The notes beneath the pieces are model-generated. The model was not told the DNA's origin and searched no databases. It saw only the letters and a program-made list of their open reading frames with translations. The position numbers were made by a program, and so were the translations under genes. From Bacillota bacterium (GTDB taxonomy: Bacteria > Bacillota > Clostridia > Acetivibrionales > DTU013): DNA of 64,000 nt. Below are positions 43,843-53,217 of the stretch, in pieces. The stretch covers positions 102,578 through 166,577 of the forward strand of contig JAEZCO010000035.1 in assembly GCA_023433505.1 (NCBI GenBank), read 5' to 3'. Positions within the stretch are counted from its first letter, which is position 1; every line of letters starts with the position of its first letter.

Positions 43843-45165
43843 ATGACGTATCCCATTCTGCCGGATTACGCCGGTATTATTGAAAAAATCACGGAATATG
43901 GCCGTCTAAAGCACGAATACGGAGCGAAGGATGTTGAAAAGCTGCTGAAAGCTGCCGAAACGGCTTTGAAATCCGTACTGGCCCAGCTCCAATCCATGCC
44001 CGCAGACCCGCTGCTTGAGCAAAAAGAACCGAATGATCTTAAGACGGTCCGGCTGCTAAGAAGCTCAGGGCCCAGAAAGCTATGGGACCGGCTTGAAAAG
44101 CCGCTGTACCGGGATAAGCTGGAGGGAGCCTTACTGTCAAGACTTGCAGGCTGTACACTCGGAGCCATCGTCGAATTTTGGAGTGTCGAGGATATGGCGG
44201 ATTGGGCCAAATATATCGGGGATGCCTTTCCGCCGGTGGATTATTGGTCAAAAATCCCAAGCCCTCATAAACTCCGTTATCAAGAGGACCCCGCCATTAT
44301 CAGCGCCAATATTGCGTACACGCGGGACGTCATGAATGGAGTGCCTATTGACGACGATATCGTATACACGTTGCTTGGGCTAATGACGGTTGAGGAGTTT
44401 GGAAATGAATTTACCACGGAGGATGTGGGCAAAGCCTGGATGAAGTATTTGCCCGTCGGATGTACTGCCGAAGCAGCGGCTTTGGCAAACTTGAAGGCCG
44501 GCATTCCCGCGCTTCAGGCTGCGGATACCAACAATCCGTATTGTCAGTGGATCGGTGCCGATATCCGCGCCGACCCGTTTGCCTATATGGCTCCCGCCTA
44601 TCCGGAGAAGGCTGCTGAAATGGCTTATTACGATGCCTATCTTAGTCACAGGCGCAATGGGATTTACGGTGCCATGTTCTTTGCTGCAGCCCAAGCCGCT
44701 GCTTTTGCCGTAGATAATCCGGTGGATGCCTTAAAAATCGGTCTAACCGAAATCCCCGGAGAATGTGCGCTTTATAAAGACGTAGTTTGGGCCTTATCCG
44801 CAGGAAAGGAATTAAATAATTACAAGGATGCCCGTGCTGCATATGACGAGCGGTTTAAAGGGATGAGCGGGGTTCATACCAACAACAATGCCTGCTTGAC
44901 CATTTTCGGACTCATGCTTGGAGGCACGGATGTCACTAAGGTCCTTTCAGAAACCGTCGCCATGGGAATGGACAATGACTGTACTACGGCAACGGCTGGA
45001 AGCATTGTCGGAGCGATTGCAGGCAAAAAAGGCATGCCGCCCCATTGGTATAAGGGCTTTAACAACAAGGTATATTCCTATTTGCTGGGTCATGAGGTCT
45101 TTTATATCGATCAATTGCTGGAACGCTTCACCCTTCAGGCAGAAAAGGTTTACGGACTTCGCTAG
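43843..45165 (+). CDS. ADP-ribosylglycohydrolase (DraG) superfamily protein
   Basis: The 440 aa protein has the all-helical DraG/ARH fold. The first metal site is IDDDIVYTLLGL (~166-177) in place of the usual TDDT; the second is MGMDNDCTTATAGSIVGA (~374-391), matching GxDxDTxxA. Metal ligands are largely kept, so it may be active. An N-terminal ~90 residue extension precedes the fold. It sits between two glycosidase genes in a sugar locus; such members may hydrolyse an N- or O-glycoside other than ADP-ribose. Role inferred only from context. Confidence 0.82.
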   Translation: MTYPILPDYAGIIEKITEYGRLKHEYGAKDVEKLLKAAETALKSVLAQLQSMPADPLLEQKEPNDLKTVRLLRSSGPRKLWDRLEKPLYRDKLEGALLSRLAGCTLGAIVEFWSVEDMADWAKYIGDAFPPVDYWSKIPSPHKLRYQEDPAIISANIAYTRDVMNGVPIDDDIVYTLLGLMTVEEFGNEFTTEDVGKAWMKYLPVGCTAEAAALANLKAGIPALQAADTNNPYCQWIGADIRADPFAYMAPAYPEKAAEMAYYDAYLSHRRNGIYGAMFFAAAQAAAFAVDNPVDALKIGLTEIPGECALYKDVVWALSAGKELNNYKDARAAYDERFKGMSGVHTNNNACLTIFGLMLGGTDVTKVLSETVAMGMDNDCTTATAGSIVGAIAGKKGMPPHWYKGFNNKVYSYLLGHEVFYIDQLLERFTLQAEKVYGLR

Positions 45166-45294
45166 AGGGGAAAACAGAATTTCAAGGCTTCATTCCATAA
45201 AAGGGGGAAAAGTGTACAGATAGAAAATAATAAGCAGCAATCTGGCGAGGTGTTAATTGTAATCGGTAAAACGAAACGAGGGAGCAGTGCAAAA

Positions 45295-46497
45295 ATGAAT
45301 GAGTTAAATTTTAGGATAGCTCAAAACGGCAGATATTTTGTGGATCAAAACGATTCTCCGCAATTCTGGCTCGGCGATACCCAATGGAATCTATTCCGTT
45401 GTCATACCTTTGAAGAGGCAAAAATCATCATCGAAAATCGCAGGGAAAAAGGCTTTACCGTGATTCAGGTGATGCTGCTGGGGATTGGACACGAAGTTTC
45501 GGCTGAGACTGTTCTGGGAGAAGCGTTTCCGGAGAAGGACCCTGCAATACCGAATCCTGCATATTTTAAGCATGTGGATTCCATCATTGAGCATGCACAG
45601 AAAAACGGAATAACTCTGGTGATCGGTCTCGACCATCCGCGTATAAGGTTGACAACTATAAGTAATGCGCGGACATACGGGCGCTGGATAGGGGAACGTT
45701 ACAAAGAATATCCGAATATCATCTGGTCTGCCACATACTTGATTCCTGAGGGTGAAAACCTTGAAATTATGCGGGAGGTAGCGCTGGGCCTGCGGGAAGG
45801 AGATGGCGGAAAGCATTTGATTACATGCCACCCTGACCCGGCTTATCCGGTGGCAACTTCCGGTATCAGTCATAACGAGCTATGGCTCGACTTTAACTGT
45901 ATCCAGACTTTTTCAGCCATCGGCCTTATCTGTGATTCTATTGCCGACGACTACAGCCGCGTCCCGTCAAAGCCGGTAGTGATGGCGGAGGGAGCTTATG
46001 AAGACGGACCTGAATACGGATTCGCCATTACACCGTACTTGGTCCGCAAACAAGCATATTTAACCTATTTTTCAGGCGGTCATCACAGCTACGGGCACAA
46101 TGATAATTGGAGGGTCTTACCTACATGGAGGTCGTCTCTGGATAGTCCCGGAGCGCAGCAGCTGTCGGTGCTGAAAAATGTATTTTCGCCGCGCCGCTGG
46201 TGGGAACTGATTCCGGACCAGACGATATTCAAAAATGATACCTGCGGTGACAGTACGCTTAATAATGCTTTGAGGATGCAAAACGGAGATTTAACCATGG
46301 TTTATTCAAGCAGCCCCAATACATTCTGTATAGATATGGATAAATTGACATCCGCTGAGTATGTGAGTATCTCCTGGATAGATCCGAGAAACGGAGAGGA
46401 ACTTGACGCCGGCAGCTTTCCGGCAGCGGGCGATCAGATGTTTTCATGCCCACAGGAATGGGAAGATTCCCTGTTAATGATAGAGGCGGCTAAATAA
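45295..46497 (+). CDS. DUF4038-type glycoside hydrolase (apiosidase-like)
   Basis: TIM-barrel enzyme of 400 aa. It begins NGRYFVDQNDSPQFWLGDTQW, the DUF4038 hallmark, followed by GFTVIQVMLLG, the Glu-bearing YLIPEGENLE region, MAEGAYEDGPEYGF, and a small C-terminal collagen-binding-type sandwich (NNALRMQNGDLTMVYSSS). GH140 apiosidases belong to this group, but other specificities exist. No signal peptide. I prefer ATG 45295 over the upstream GTG 45250 because conserved sequence begins right after it and GAGGGAG precedes it. Confidence 0.83.
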   Translation: MNELNFRIAQNGRYFVDQNDSPQFWLGDTQWNLFRCHTFEEAKIIIENRREKGFTVIQVMLLGIGHEVSAETVLGEAFPEKDPAIPNPAYFKHVDSIIEHAQKNGITLVIGLDHPRIRLTTISNARTYGRWIGERYKEYPNIIWSATYLIPEGENLEIMREVALGLREGDGGKHLITCHPDPAYPVATSGISHNELWLDFNCIQTFSAIGLICDSIADDYSRVPSKPVVMAEGAYEDGPEYGFAITPYLVRKQAYLTYFSGGHHSYGHNDNWRVLPTWRSSLDSPGAQQLSVLKNVFSPRRWWELIPDQTIFKNDTCGDSTLNNALRMQNGDLTMVYSSSPNTFCIDMDKLTSAEYVSISWIDPRNGEELDAGSFPAAGDQMFSCPQEWEDSLLMIEAAK

Positions 46498-47017
46498 AAT
46501 TCCGGCGCTTTATTTTCAGCACCAAAGCGTGCTTCAGCCATAAACTGATGTATGCGATCGGATGTAAACAACGAACGGATAAACTCATTGCCTGACTTTG
46601 ACACCTGAATTTGCCCAAATGCCCTTTCCACCTTGAAAACAGATGGCTTGGGCATTTGTGCTATCGCAGATTTTACTAGTGAAAATCCTTTTTAACTTCA
46701 CCTGAAATTATTTGATTTCCCAAGCTTAATATGTTTTTGCTGAAACCTATCCCGAAAGTTTTATCTACTATATCTTATTCCATTTTTTGCGCTATATGGC
46801 ATGAAACATAGACTGTAATCTTCTTAAAAGACGGATTGATATATTTCTTCATGCGAGGTAAAATCAGGAGTATTAGCACTATCTCGAAGGGGAGTTGGAA
46901 TTGTGGTATTTATGAGTAAATTTTACATGGCAGGCGAATGACCGTATCACGCCTCTAAGCATAGACAACGAAGAGACGTGGGAGTCTTTTGAGATTGTGG
47001 CTATTACAGGAGGGCTT
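46498..47017. other. intergenic region with hairpins and promoter
   Basis: About 520 bp without a supported gene. A hairpin at 46613-46661 (GCCCAAATGCCC ... GGGCATTTGTGC, one mismatch, 25 nt loop) may end the glycosidase operon. The promoter at 46836 faces the AraC gene. Confidence 0.5.
46836..46864 (+). promoter_or_regulatory. sigma-A promoter of the AraC regulator gene
   Basis: TTGATA (46836-46841), 17 bp spacer, TAAAAT (46859-46864). Confidence 0.55.
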
Positions 47018-49330
47018 ATGGATTTTCACAATTTTAGGCGAATTAATATCAAAAAAAATGCATTATTGCTTAAGATTTTTTTAAGTATGCTGCTCATCGC
47101 CGTATTTGTCGTGATTCTTTTAACCATCTCGGTATTTTTCTGGTTTAGAGGCAAAGCAGCCGATGACTTTACCAAGGTGAATAAAATATTGCTGCTGAAT
47201 ATCGATACTGCTTTTTCAAACTATCTTGAGAATGCAAGAAATCTTACGGTCGAATTATACCAGAACATAAGGATCAAAACGCTGATAACCCAAAACCAGC
47301 TTACCATGGATCAAAATGATATGGCATCAATCAGTATCGTCAGGAATGGTCTGGAAGTAAACAGCTACATCAATTCAATCTACATCTTAAACGGAACCGG
47401 CGCAATTTTGGATGTGGCGAAGCTTTCTTCAAGTGCGAAAGCAGAAACAAATCTTATTCATAGGGTGAGAACCAATAAGGTATCGGACGGTCCTTTTTTC
47501 TGGGTAATGCAAAATAAATACCCGTCGAAGGACGGAATTAAAACAATGACCTATTACTATCATGAGGGTGTGGCCAAAGGCGGTTATTTTGGGGGGGCTG
47601 CTGTTGTCAACCTGAATATGGATGTGCTTCAAAAGAATCTTTTTTCCGATAGGATCAATGGTAAGCAAAGCTTTTATATCATTGATAATACCGGAAAAAT
47701 ATTAATTCACAGTGATATGAAGCTATTTGATGAAAATGTATCAAGCCAGCCGTATATAAAAAAGATATTGAGCTCGAAGAGTGAGTATGAAACGTTTAAT
47801 ATGAAATATAACGGGCGTAATAACACCTTTTCATATATTTCATCCAATAACGGCAGATACTTTATTGTTTCACAGATGGAATATGCCCAAAGTATCAGTG
47901 ACCTGCTCCAGGCTACCAATGTGCTGCTGGGAATTGGGTTAGCCATCCTTTTATTGATGGTTTTCATTTCGGGATTTATTTCATTCAGACTGTACAAGCC
48001 TTTTGGAAATATCGTTACGAATATAAGAAATATGTTTATGGATTTGCCGCAAAAGGGGAATCTGAACGAAATTCAGTTTCTATCCAATACTTTCGGCGGC
48101 ATGAAGGAAAAACTGGATTTGCTGAAAAGGGAGAGCGATTACAATTCAATTGTAAGAATACTCACTTCAAGCGATACTATAGAGGAAAATGTTTTGGAAG
48201 AATCCCTCATTAAGACCGGTGTGCTGAAGGATATAAAAAGCGATTATCTATTGGTTGTAGTGAGAATCGATGGCTTTAGAGAATTAATTGCGGAGAATAC
48301 ACCGGAAAAGGTATTGCTTCAGGTTGATAACATAAGCAAGATGATTCGTGATATGCTTTGCAAAAGTGTAAAGTGTTCTTTATTCCAGCTCTCAAATGAT
48401 GAGCTTGTCCTAATTATGAGTGAAGCTGACCTGAAGAAGAAAATAACCGGAATTAGCTTGTCTGTTGTGCTGAAGGAGGTACAGGAAGCTGCTTTAAAAG
48501 CTGCAAACATATCATTCAGCATTGGGATCAGTATGGTTGAAAACGATATCCGGAATATAAATAAATGCTATAAGGAGGCTAAATATTGTACTCATTACAG
48601 GTTGTTTTACGGGGATAGGGTTATTCTCGATTATGAATCCACCGCCCTGCTGAAAAATGCCGGATTACCGGAAAATAGCATCGACATGGTTTTCAGCGCC
48701 GTAAAATGCGGCTCACAGGAGGAGTTTGAGGCTTCGCTGAATGCTGTGCTTGAAGAATGTAAAAAATACACTTTTGGGAATTCCGTAAAATTCCTATCAT
48801 CCATGGCACTTTCCATTTTGGAGCTATCCAAGAATATTTTCAATGAAGGCAATTTTTTCAGGGATGTAAACTACCTGGAGATTTATAATAAAATAAATGA
48901 GTTTGAGAGCAAGAGGGACCTGGTATCCTGGTTTATCGGGTTATATCAGAATATAAGCCGGATCATTAAAGGGATAAACAGTAAAAAAACCCATGATATA
49001 CTTTTGGATATCGTAGGCTATATCAATCAGAACTATAATGATCCGCAGCTTTCAGCCAACATGCTGGCTGAAAGGTTATCCATCAGTGCCCAGTATTTCA
49101 GTAAAATTTTCAACGACCTCGCCGGATGCAGCATTACCGAATATGTCAATACTATCCGGCTGGAAAAGGCCAGGGAATTGTTACTGAATAATTTGAAAAT
49201 GGATATAAATTCAGTTGCAGAGCAGGTAGGTTTTAGAAATACAACTTATTTTACGACGGTATTCAAAAAGAAATATGGCGTGACACCTTCAAAACTCAGG
49301 CTTACCGTTTTACGGTCTGATATTAGCTAA
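47018..49330 (+). CDS. membrane-bound AraC-family regulator with extracellular sensor
   Basis: One-component transmembrane regulator of 770 aa from ATG 47018 (CAGGAGGG just upstream; the frame opens at GTG 46997 without a ribosome site). TM1 ~14-38, an extracellular Cache-like sensor ~40-295, TM2 ~297-322, a HAMP-like/GGDEF-like middle region, and a C-terminal pair of AraC helix-turn-helix motifs (SANMLAERLSISAQYFSKIF; INSVAEQVGFRNTTYFTTVF). Such proteins control neighbouring lipoprotein-type sugar importers in Clostridia and Paenibacillus. The stop codon overlaps a repeat copy. Confidence 0.9.
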   Translation: MDFHNFRRINIKKNALLLKIFLSMLLIAVFVVILLTISVFFWFRGKAADDFTKVNKILLLNIDTAFSNYLENARNLTVELYQNIRIKTLITQNQLTMDQNDMASISIVRNGLEVNSYINSIYILNGTGAILDVAKLSSSAKAETNLIHRVRTNKVSDGPFFWVMQNKYPSKDGIKTMTYYYHEGVAKGGYFGGAAVVNLNMDVLQKNLFSDRINGKQSFYIIDNTGKILIHSDMKLFDENVSSQPYIKKILSSKSEYETFNMKYNGRNNTFSYISSNNGRYFIVSQMEYAQSISDLLQATNVLLGIGLAILLLMVFISGFISFRLYKPFGNIVTNIRNMFMDLPQKGNLNEIQFLSNTFGGMKEKLDLLKRESDYNSIVRILTSSDTIEENVLEESLIKTGVLKDIKSDYLLVVVRIDGFRELIAENTPEKVLLQVDNISKMIRDMLCKSVKCSLFQLSNDELVLIMSEADLKKKITGISLSVVLKEVQEAALKAANISFSIGISMVENDIRNINKCYKEAKYCTHYRLFYGDRVILDYESTALLKNAGLPENSIDMVFSAVKCGSQEEFEASLNAVLEECKKYTFGNSVKFLSSMALSILELSKNIFNEGNFFRDVNYLEIYNKINEFESKRDLVSWFIGLYQNISRIIKGINSKKTHDILLDIVGYINQNYNDPQLSANMLAERLSISAQYFSKIFNDLAGCSITEYVNTIRLEKARELLLNNLKMDINSVAEQVGFRNTTYFTTVFKKKYGVTPSKLRLTVLRSDIS

Positions 49331-49355
49331 GAACTGGCGAAAATATAACTTCCGG
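49328..49355. repeat. palindromic dispersed element, half copy C
   Basis: TAAGAACTGGCGAAAATATA and following ACTTCCGG match the reverse complement of 61981-62010 and the arm of 25250. It begins on the stop codon of the AraC gene. Confidence 0.65.
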
Positions 49356-49665
49356 TGCTCCTAAGTATTTGATAAATTGTGTTTTAAAGCTTGCGCAAAA
49401 CGATACGCTAGGAGCGCCTGTCAGGCCATTGTCCTCAGTAGCTTGACATGCTTCATTAGGGAGAAGTACCAAAGGAATGGAAGTATTCTTTACGAAGAGA
49501 CGCATTTAGACAGTCAGAAGCAGGTGAAATGCCCTCTCGGAAGTGCAGCAGCGTTAAGCTTTATGGCCCGAACAGTCCCCAGTCGTATACAAAGCTCGTA
49601 TTGACATGTCCGAATCCAGTAGAGTATATTTATAGTAGTTTTGGAATGGGAGATTATACCGGAAT
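49331..49665. other. intergenic region with hairpin and promoter
   Basis: No supported gene. After the half repeat comes a hairpin (49354-49368 with 49403-49418, GGTGCTCCTAAGTAT against ATACGCTAGGAGCGCC) and a promoter facing the GT-C gene: TTGACA (49600-49605), 18 bp, TATATT (49624-49629). Confidence 0.5.
49600..49629 (+). promoter_or_regulatory. sigma-A promoter of the GT-C/prenyltransferase pair
   Basis: Consensus TTGACA, 18 bp spacer, TATATT, about 35 bp before the ATG at 49666. Confidence 0.6.
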
Positions 49666-51291
49666 ATGAAAACTACTTTACGATACCCTGCGCCTTTATA
49701 TATTTTCCTGATTGCGGCCGGACTTTGCGGCGCCGGTCTTGTTATTGCCTCTGTTTCGCTGTATGGGCCCGGCCTCACCCATGATTCGACAGCTTACATT
49801 TTTGCCGCAAAAAGCCTGCTGGAGGGCAAGGGCTTCCAGTATTTCGGATATCCCAGCCCCTTTGTCCAATGGCCTCCTCTGTACCCTATCCTGCTGGCGG
49901 CAGCAGGCCTGTTGGGAATAGGTCCTCTGCAAGCTTCAGTTGCCATAAATGCGGCAGCACACGGATTGATCATCATAATTACAGGGTATTGGCTTTATTC
50001 CAGGGTGAAAAACAAGCTTTATGCCATTTTCGGCACCCTGCTCCTTGTTTTTTCACTTCCGCTCATTCAGGTATCCAAATATCTGTGGACGGAAACCTTG
50101 TTCATTCTGTTTTTTATACTTTTTTACATATATTTCGAGAAGTTCATCCAAACGCATCGCCAGTCATATCTTGTTGCAGCAGGCATTTATGCGGCGCTTA
50201 CATGTGTTGATCGGTATGCCGGTGTCACCATTGTACTTGCCGCAGCTCTTTTCCTCCTGTTTCAGAAAAAGGCGTTCTTCAAAAGGATCGGGGACATATT
50301 CCTGTTTGGCGTGATTTCATGCCTTCCGTTTGCCGTGTGGGTTGCAAGAAATTATCTTGTATCTTCAACACTGCTCGGTGTGAGGCTTCCCTCCACTTAT
50401 GGCCTGAAACTCAACATTAAAAGGTCCATTCTTTCTGTTTATACATGGATTACCCCCGGAACAATTTTCGGTGGAATTATACCCTCTAAGTTAGCGCTGG
50501 TGCTGATGGCTTTTGCTGTGGTCATTCCTGTGATCATTGTAATTATTTTTATAGTAGTGTTCTTATATCATCTGCTGGAGAAAGCGGATTCCGGCAAGAA
50601 AACGGCACAGCCGGACAGGCCGTCACAAGAAGGCGCGATTACGGATGGAAATTACCCGGTTTTGTTTATGGGGGCATATTCTTTAATCTATATGGCTTAC
50701 CTGCTGGCATCTGCCACAAAGGTACTTTTTGAGCCTATAAACAGCCGATATCTCATTCCGGTTTATTTACCGGTGCTTATCATTTTAGTCTTTGCCCTGG
50801 ATTATCTAATCGGTAAATTTAAAGTGCCGGTGCATTCGCTGTTGCAAAAGGGAATAATCATACTGCTGGCACTATTTCTTATCTATCCGGCGGTGAACAC
50901 CGTTACTGCGGTTTCCGGCTATTCCGCCAATGGAGCGGGAGGTTATTCCACAAAGGCATTGCGCGAGAACAAGCTTATAGACTATGTGCGGCAGCACCCT
51001 CAGGATTGTACCTATTACAGCAACAATGCAGATATGGTAAGCGCACTTTCCGGAGTGCGTACCTATTATCCGCCCAAGAAAGAAGGCCCGGACATGTATG
51101 GCCTGGAGCAATTTAAAAATGCTGTGGAACATGATCAAGATTCAATAATTGTCTGGTTTAAGGGTACAGTTTCTTCACAGGTGTATGGACTTGATGATAT
51201 TAAAAAGCTGTATAGCCTTGAAACAATCGGCGAATATGAAAGTGGTACTGTTTACAGAATACGAAAGACAAGGAGTACAAATAATGAATGA
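49666..51291 (+). CDS. GT-C-fold membrane glycosyltransferase-like protein
   Basis: Polytopic protein of 541 aa, about 10-12 membrane helices with a soluble C-terminal part. The first extracellular loop has THDSTAYIFAAKSLLEGKGF, the acidic loop of ArnT/PMT (GT39/GT83-like) enzymes that use polyprenyl-phosphate sugars, followed by PLYPILL. The 3' end overlaps the next gene by 8 bp. It likely transfers a sugar from a lipid donor, perhaps the one begun by the downstream prenyltransferase. Acceptor unknown. Confidence 0.75.
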   Translation: MKTTLRYPAPLYIFLIAAGLCGAGLVIASVSLYGPGLTHDSTAYIFAAKSLLEGKGFQYFGYPSPFVQWPPLYPILLAAAGLLGIGPLQASVAINAAAHGLIIIITGYWLYSRVKNKLYAIFGTLLLVFSLPLIQVSKYLWTETLFILFFILFYIYFEKFIQTHRQSYLVAAGIYAALTCVDRYAGVTIVLAAALFLLFQKKAFFKRIGDIFLFGVISCLPFAVWVARNYLVSSTLLGVRLPSTYGLKLNIKRSILSVYTWITPGTIFGGIIPSKLALVLMAFAVVIPVIIVIIFIVVFLYHLLEKADSGKKTAQPDRPSQEGAITDGNYPVLFMGAYSLIYMAYLLASATKVLFEPINSRYLIPVYLPVLIILVFALDYLIGKFKVPVHSLLQKGIIILLALFLIYPAVNTVTAVSGYSANGAGGYSTKALRENKLIDYVRQHPQDCTYYSNNADMVSALSGVRTYYPPKKEGPDMYGLEQFKNAVEHDQDSIIVWFKGTVSSQVYGLDDIKKLYSLETIGEYESGTVYRIRKTRSTNNE

Positions 51292-52180
51292 TATGAAGGA
51301 CAAGCCCGGCAATCCGGCAGGAAAAGTTAAGGACGTCATTGTTTCAATGAGACCAAAGCAATGGACAAAAAACGGATTTGTATTTGCAGGACTCATTTTT
51401 TCCAAATCCTTTTTCAACCTTGACGCCATTTGGCGGGTAATCCTGGCTTTTTTCCTTTTTTCACTGGTCTCCGGTTCATTATATATCATCAACGATATTA
51501 TCGACAGGGATAAGGACCTTCACCATCCGGTCAAGTGCAAAAGACCTATTGCATCGGGCAGGCTTCCTATTGCCGGGGCAATGATTACAGCTTTGCTGAT
51601 TATTCTTGCAGCCATCAGCGCCTCATATTGGCTGGATGTAAAGCTTTTTCTGATTCTGCTTGCATATTCCGTACTGGTATTTGCATACTCTATTAAGTTG
51701 AAAAACATCGTCATTCTTGACGTAATCATACTTTCCATGGGTTTTGTCCTGAGGACTGCGGGAGGCGCGGTGGTCATCAATGTGTGGATATCGCCCTGGC
51801 TCATTTTGTGCACCACCCTGCTGGCGCTCTTCCTTGCCTTGATTAAAAGGAAGAACGAGCTCCGGGTATTGGCCGGCGGAGCTGCCAATCACCGTAAGAT
51901 TCTTGAGGAGTACACGCCCGAAATGATTGACCGCATGCTATCGGTGGTGACCTCCACTACCCTCATGTCCTATTCGCTTTACACATTTTCTGCAGGGAAA
52001 TCCAGCTATATGATGCTTACCATTCCCTTCGTCCTTTATGGCATATTCCGGTATCAATACCTGGCTTCCGCAAGGGATATGGGCGGCAGCCCGGAGCTGG
52101 TCCTTTTACAGGATAAGCCTTTGCTTATCGACCTTATTCTCTGGATTGCTGCATGTATTGTGATTGTGGGATACATCTGA
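51284..52180 (+). CDS. UbiA-family prenyltransferase, DPPR synthase-like
   Basis: Membrane prenyltransferase, 298 aa, nine helices. The first Asp-rich motif NDIIDRDKDLHHPVKCKRPI (~67-86) with following ASGRL is the signature of decaprenyl-phosphate 5-phosphoribose synthase (Rv3806c type), and the second region reads YSIKLKNIVILDVIILSMGF. The reaction would move phosphoribose from PRPP to a polyprenyl phosphate. Start at ATG 51284 with AAGGAG 8 nt upstream, overlapping the GT-C stop. The epimerase partners DprE1/DprE2 are not in the window. Confidence 0.83.
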   Translation: MNDMKDKPGNPAGKVKDVIVSMRPKQWTKNGFVFAGLIFSKSFFNLDAIWRVILAFFLFSLVSGSLYIINDIIDRDKDLHHPVKCKRPIASGRLPIAGAMITALLIILAAISASYWLDVKLFLILLAYSVLVFAYSIKLKNIVILDVIILSMGFVLRTAGGAVVINVWISPWLILCTTLLALFLALIKRKNELRVLAGGAANHRKILEEYTPEMIDRMLSVVTSTTLMSYSLYTFSAGKSSYMMLTIPFVLYGIFRYQYLASARDMGGSPELVLLQDKPLLIDLILWIAACIVIVGYI

Positions 52181-52228
52181 TCAAACTTGAATGGAAGTTC
52201 GATCCGCCGGCTGGAATAATTTGCTTTC

Positions 52229-52257
52229 TTGCTTTTAGATAACCGGTATGATAATAT
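52229..52257 (+). promoter_or_regulatory. promoter of the 24-codon unit
   Basis: TTGCTT (52229-52234), 17 bp spacer, TAATAT (52252-52257). Confidence 0.45.
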
Positions 52258-52290
52258 ATTATCAATTAAGCTTGAAGGGATAGGGATTTT

Positions 52291-52365
52291 ATGAGTAAGC
52301 TAGGACAACGGCGGCGGTATTATAAATATGGTTCTCATATTATCTCTAAATGTGGAATAAAGTGA
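52291..52365 (+). CDS. tiny cationic peptide, 24 aa
   Basis: ATG at 52291, with GAAGGGATAGGG upstream, encodes MSKLGQRRRYYKYGSHIISK followed by CGIK. It is strongly basic (Arg3, Lys) with Tyr-Tyr and one Cys and no membrane helix. The promoter at 52229 and the intrinsic terminator starting on the base after the stop make a compact unit of about 140 nt. It could be a real small protein, or a short regulatory RNA with an incidental frame. No family recognised. Confidence 0.4.
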   Translation: MSKLGQRRRYYKYGSHIISKCGIK

Positions 52366-52402
52366 AGTCCTGTTGATAGTGTCTCTATCGCAGGACTTTT
52401 TT
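52366..52402 (+). terminator. intrinsic terminator
   Basis: AGTCCTG-TT-GATAG-TGTCT-CTATC-G-CAGGACT followed by TTTTTT, immediately after the 24-codon frame. Confidence 0.85.
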
Positions 52403-52409
52403 GTTAGGA

Positions 52410-52552
52410 GTACTGAAAATATTACTTCGCGTTTTTCTGAAAATGTAGGTTGCAGAGGCGAGCAGCAAATGCCCCCGCATTTGCGACCAGCCCCGGCGCT
52501 CCAAGACTGCATTTTCAGAAATTCATACGGGAAGTTATATTTGCACCGGTAC
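52410..52552. repeat. palindromic dispersed element, copy B
   Basis: The 143 bp element has GTAC at both ends, arms inverted relative to each other and to copy A, and a central hairpin GCAAATGC-CCCC-GCATTTGC. The right arm read on the minus strand (GTACCGGTGCAAATATAACT and on) is nearly identical to the left arm at 25250. It lies 60 bp before ykuK. Confidence 0.8.
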
Positions 52553-52616
52553 TTGGAGGCATTCGGCCACAGCCGAATCACCAGATACGGAATTAACCGG
52601 AACGGGAGGATACTGC

Positions 52617-53159
52617 ATGCTGCTGGGGAATTCACTTGAATTTGACGAGAACACCATTTTTAAAAGCTTGAGAAAGGATAATCTGAACTTTGAGCAGGTC
52701 TGCCATGAGATTGAGGAATTCATCAAAGCGGATAATGACAGCTCTTACCGGATTTCCGTAGGTTCAGACTCCCAGGTTGGATCAAAGACGGTTTTTGTCT
52801 CATGCGTCCATATTCACAGGATTGGCAAGGGAGCCATCGGCTTTCTGCATAAGTGCGAAATGGCAAGGCCGGTAACCAACCTGAGGGAAAAGATTTACCT
52901 GGAAACTTGCGCCAGCCTTCAACTGGCCTATATGTTTGATGAAGACAGGATGAACAGGATCCGCCGTGCAGTGGGCACCGGCAGTAAGGACAAAAAGATT
53001 ACCTTTGAGTTCCATATTGATGTGGGAAGAAAAGGACAGACCAAAGCATTAATCAACGAAATGGTAGGAATGGTCAAGGGCCTTGATTTCGTTCCGAAAA
53101 TTAAACCGGACAGTTACTGCGCCAGCTCGTTTGCAGATAAATTCACCAAGGCGATGTAA
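52617..53159 (+). CDS. YkuK-family RNase H-like protein (DUF458)
   Basis: The 180 aa protein matches the YkuK family: YRISVGSDSQVGSKTVFVSC (~44-63), FHIDVGRKGQTKALI (~141-155), and the C-terminal IKPDSYCASSFADKFTK. The acidic residues in VGSDSQ and HIDVG fit an RNase H fold metal site. GGGAGG precedes the ATG. Function not established; in Bacillus it accumulates in sporulating or stationary cells, to my knowledge. Confidence 0.85.
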   Translation: MLLGNSLEFDENTIFKSLRKDNLNFEQVCHEIEEFIKADNDSSYRISVGSDSQVGSKTVFVSCVHIHRIGKGAIGFLHKCEMARPVTNLREKIYLETCASLQLAYMFDEDRMNRIRRAVGTGSKDKKITFEFHIDVGRKGQTKALINEMVGMVKGLDFVPKIKPDSYCASSFADKFTKAM

Positions 53160-53217
53160 TCCCTTGCGGTCAAATTATTGCAAAAGAAAGCCATAGAAAA
53201 CAAATTGGACAAGAACC

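Noticed and set aside
46434..46655. 73-codon minus-strand frame after the DUF4038 gene
   Set aside because: No ribosome site, overlaps the end of the glycosidase gene and includes a hairpin better explained as a transcript end.
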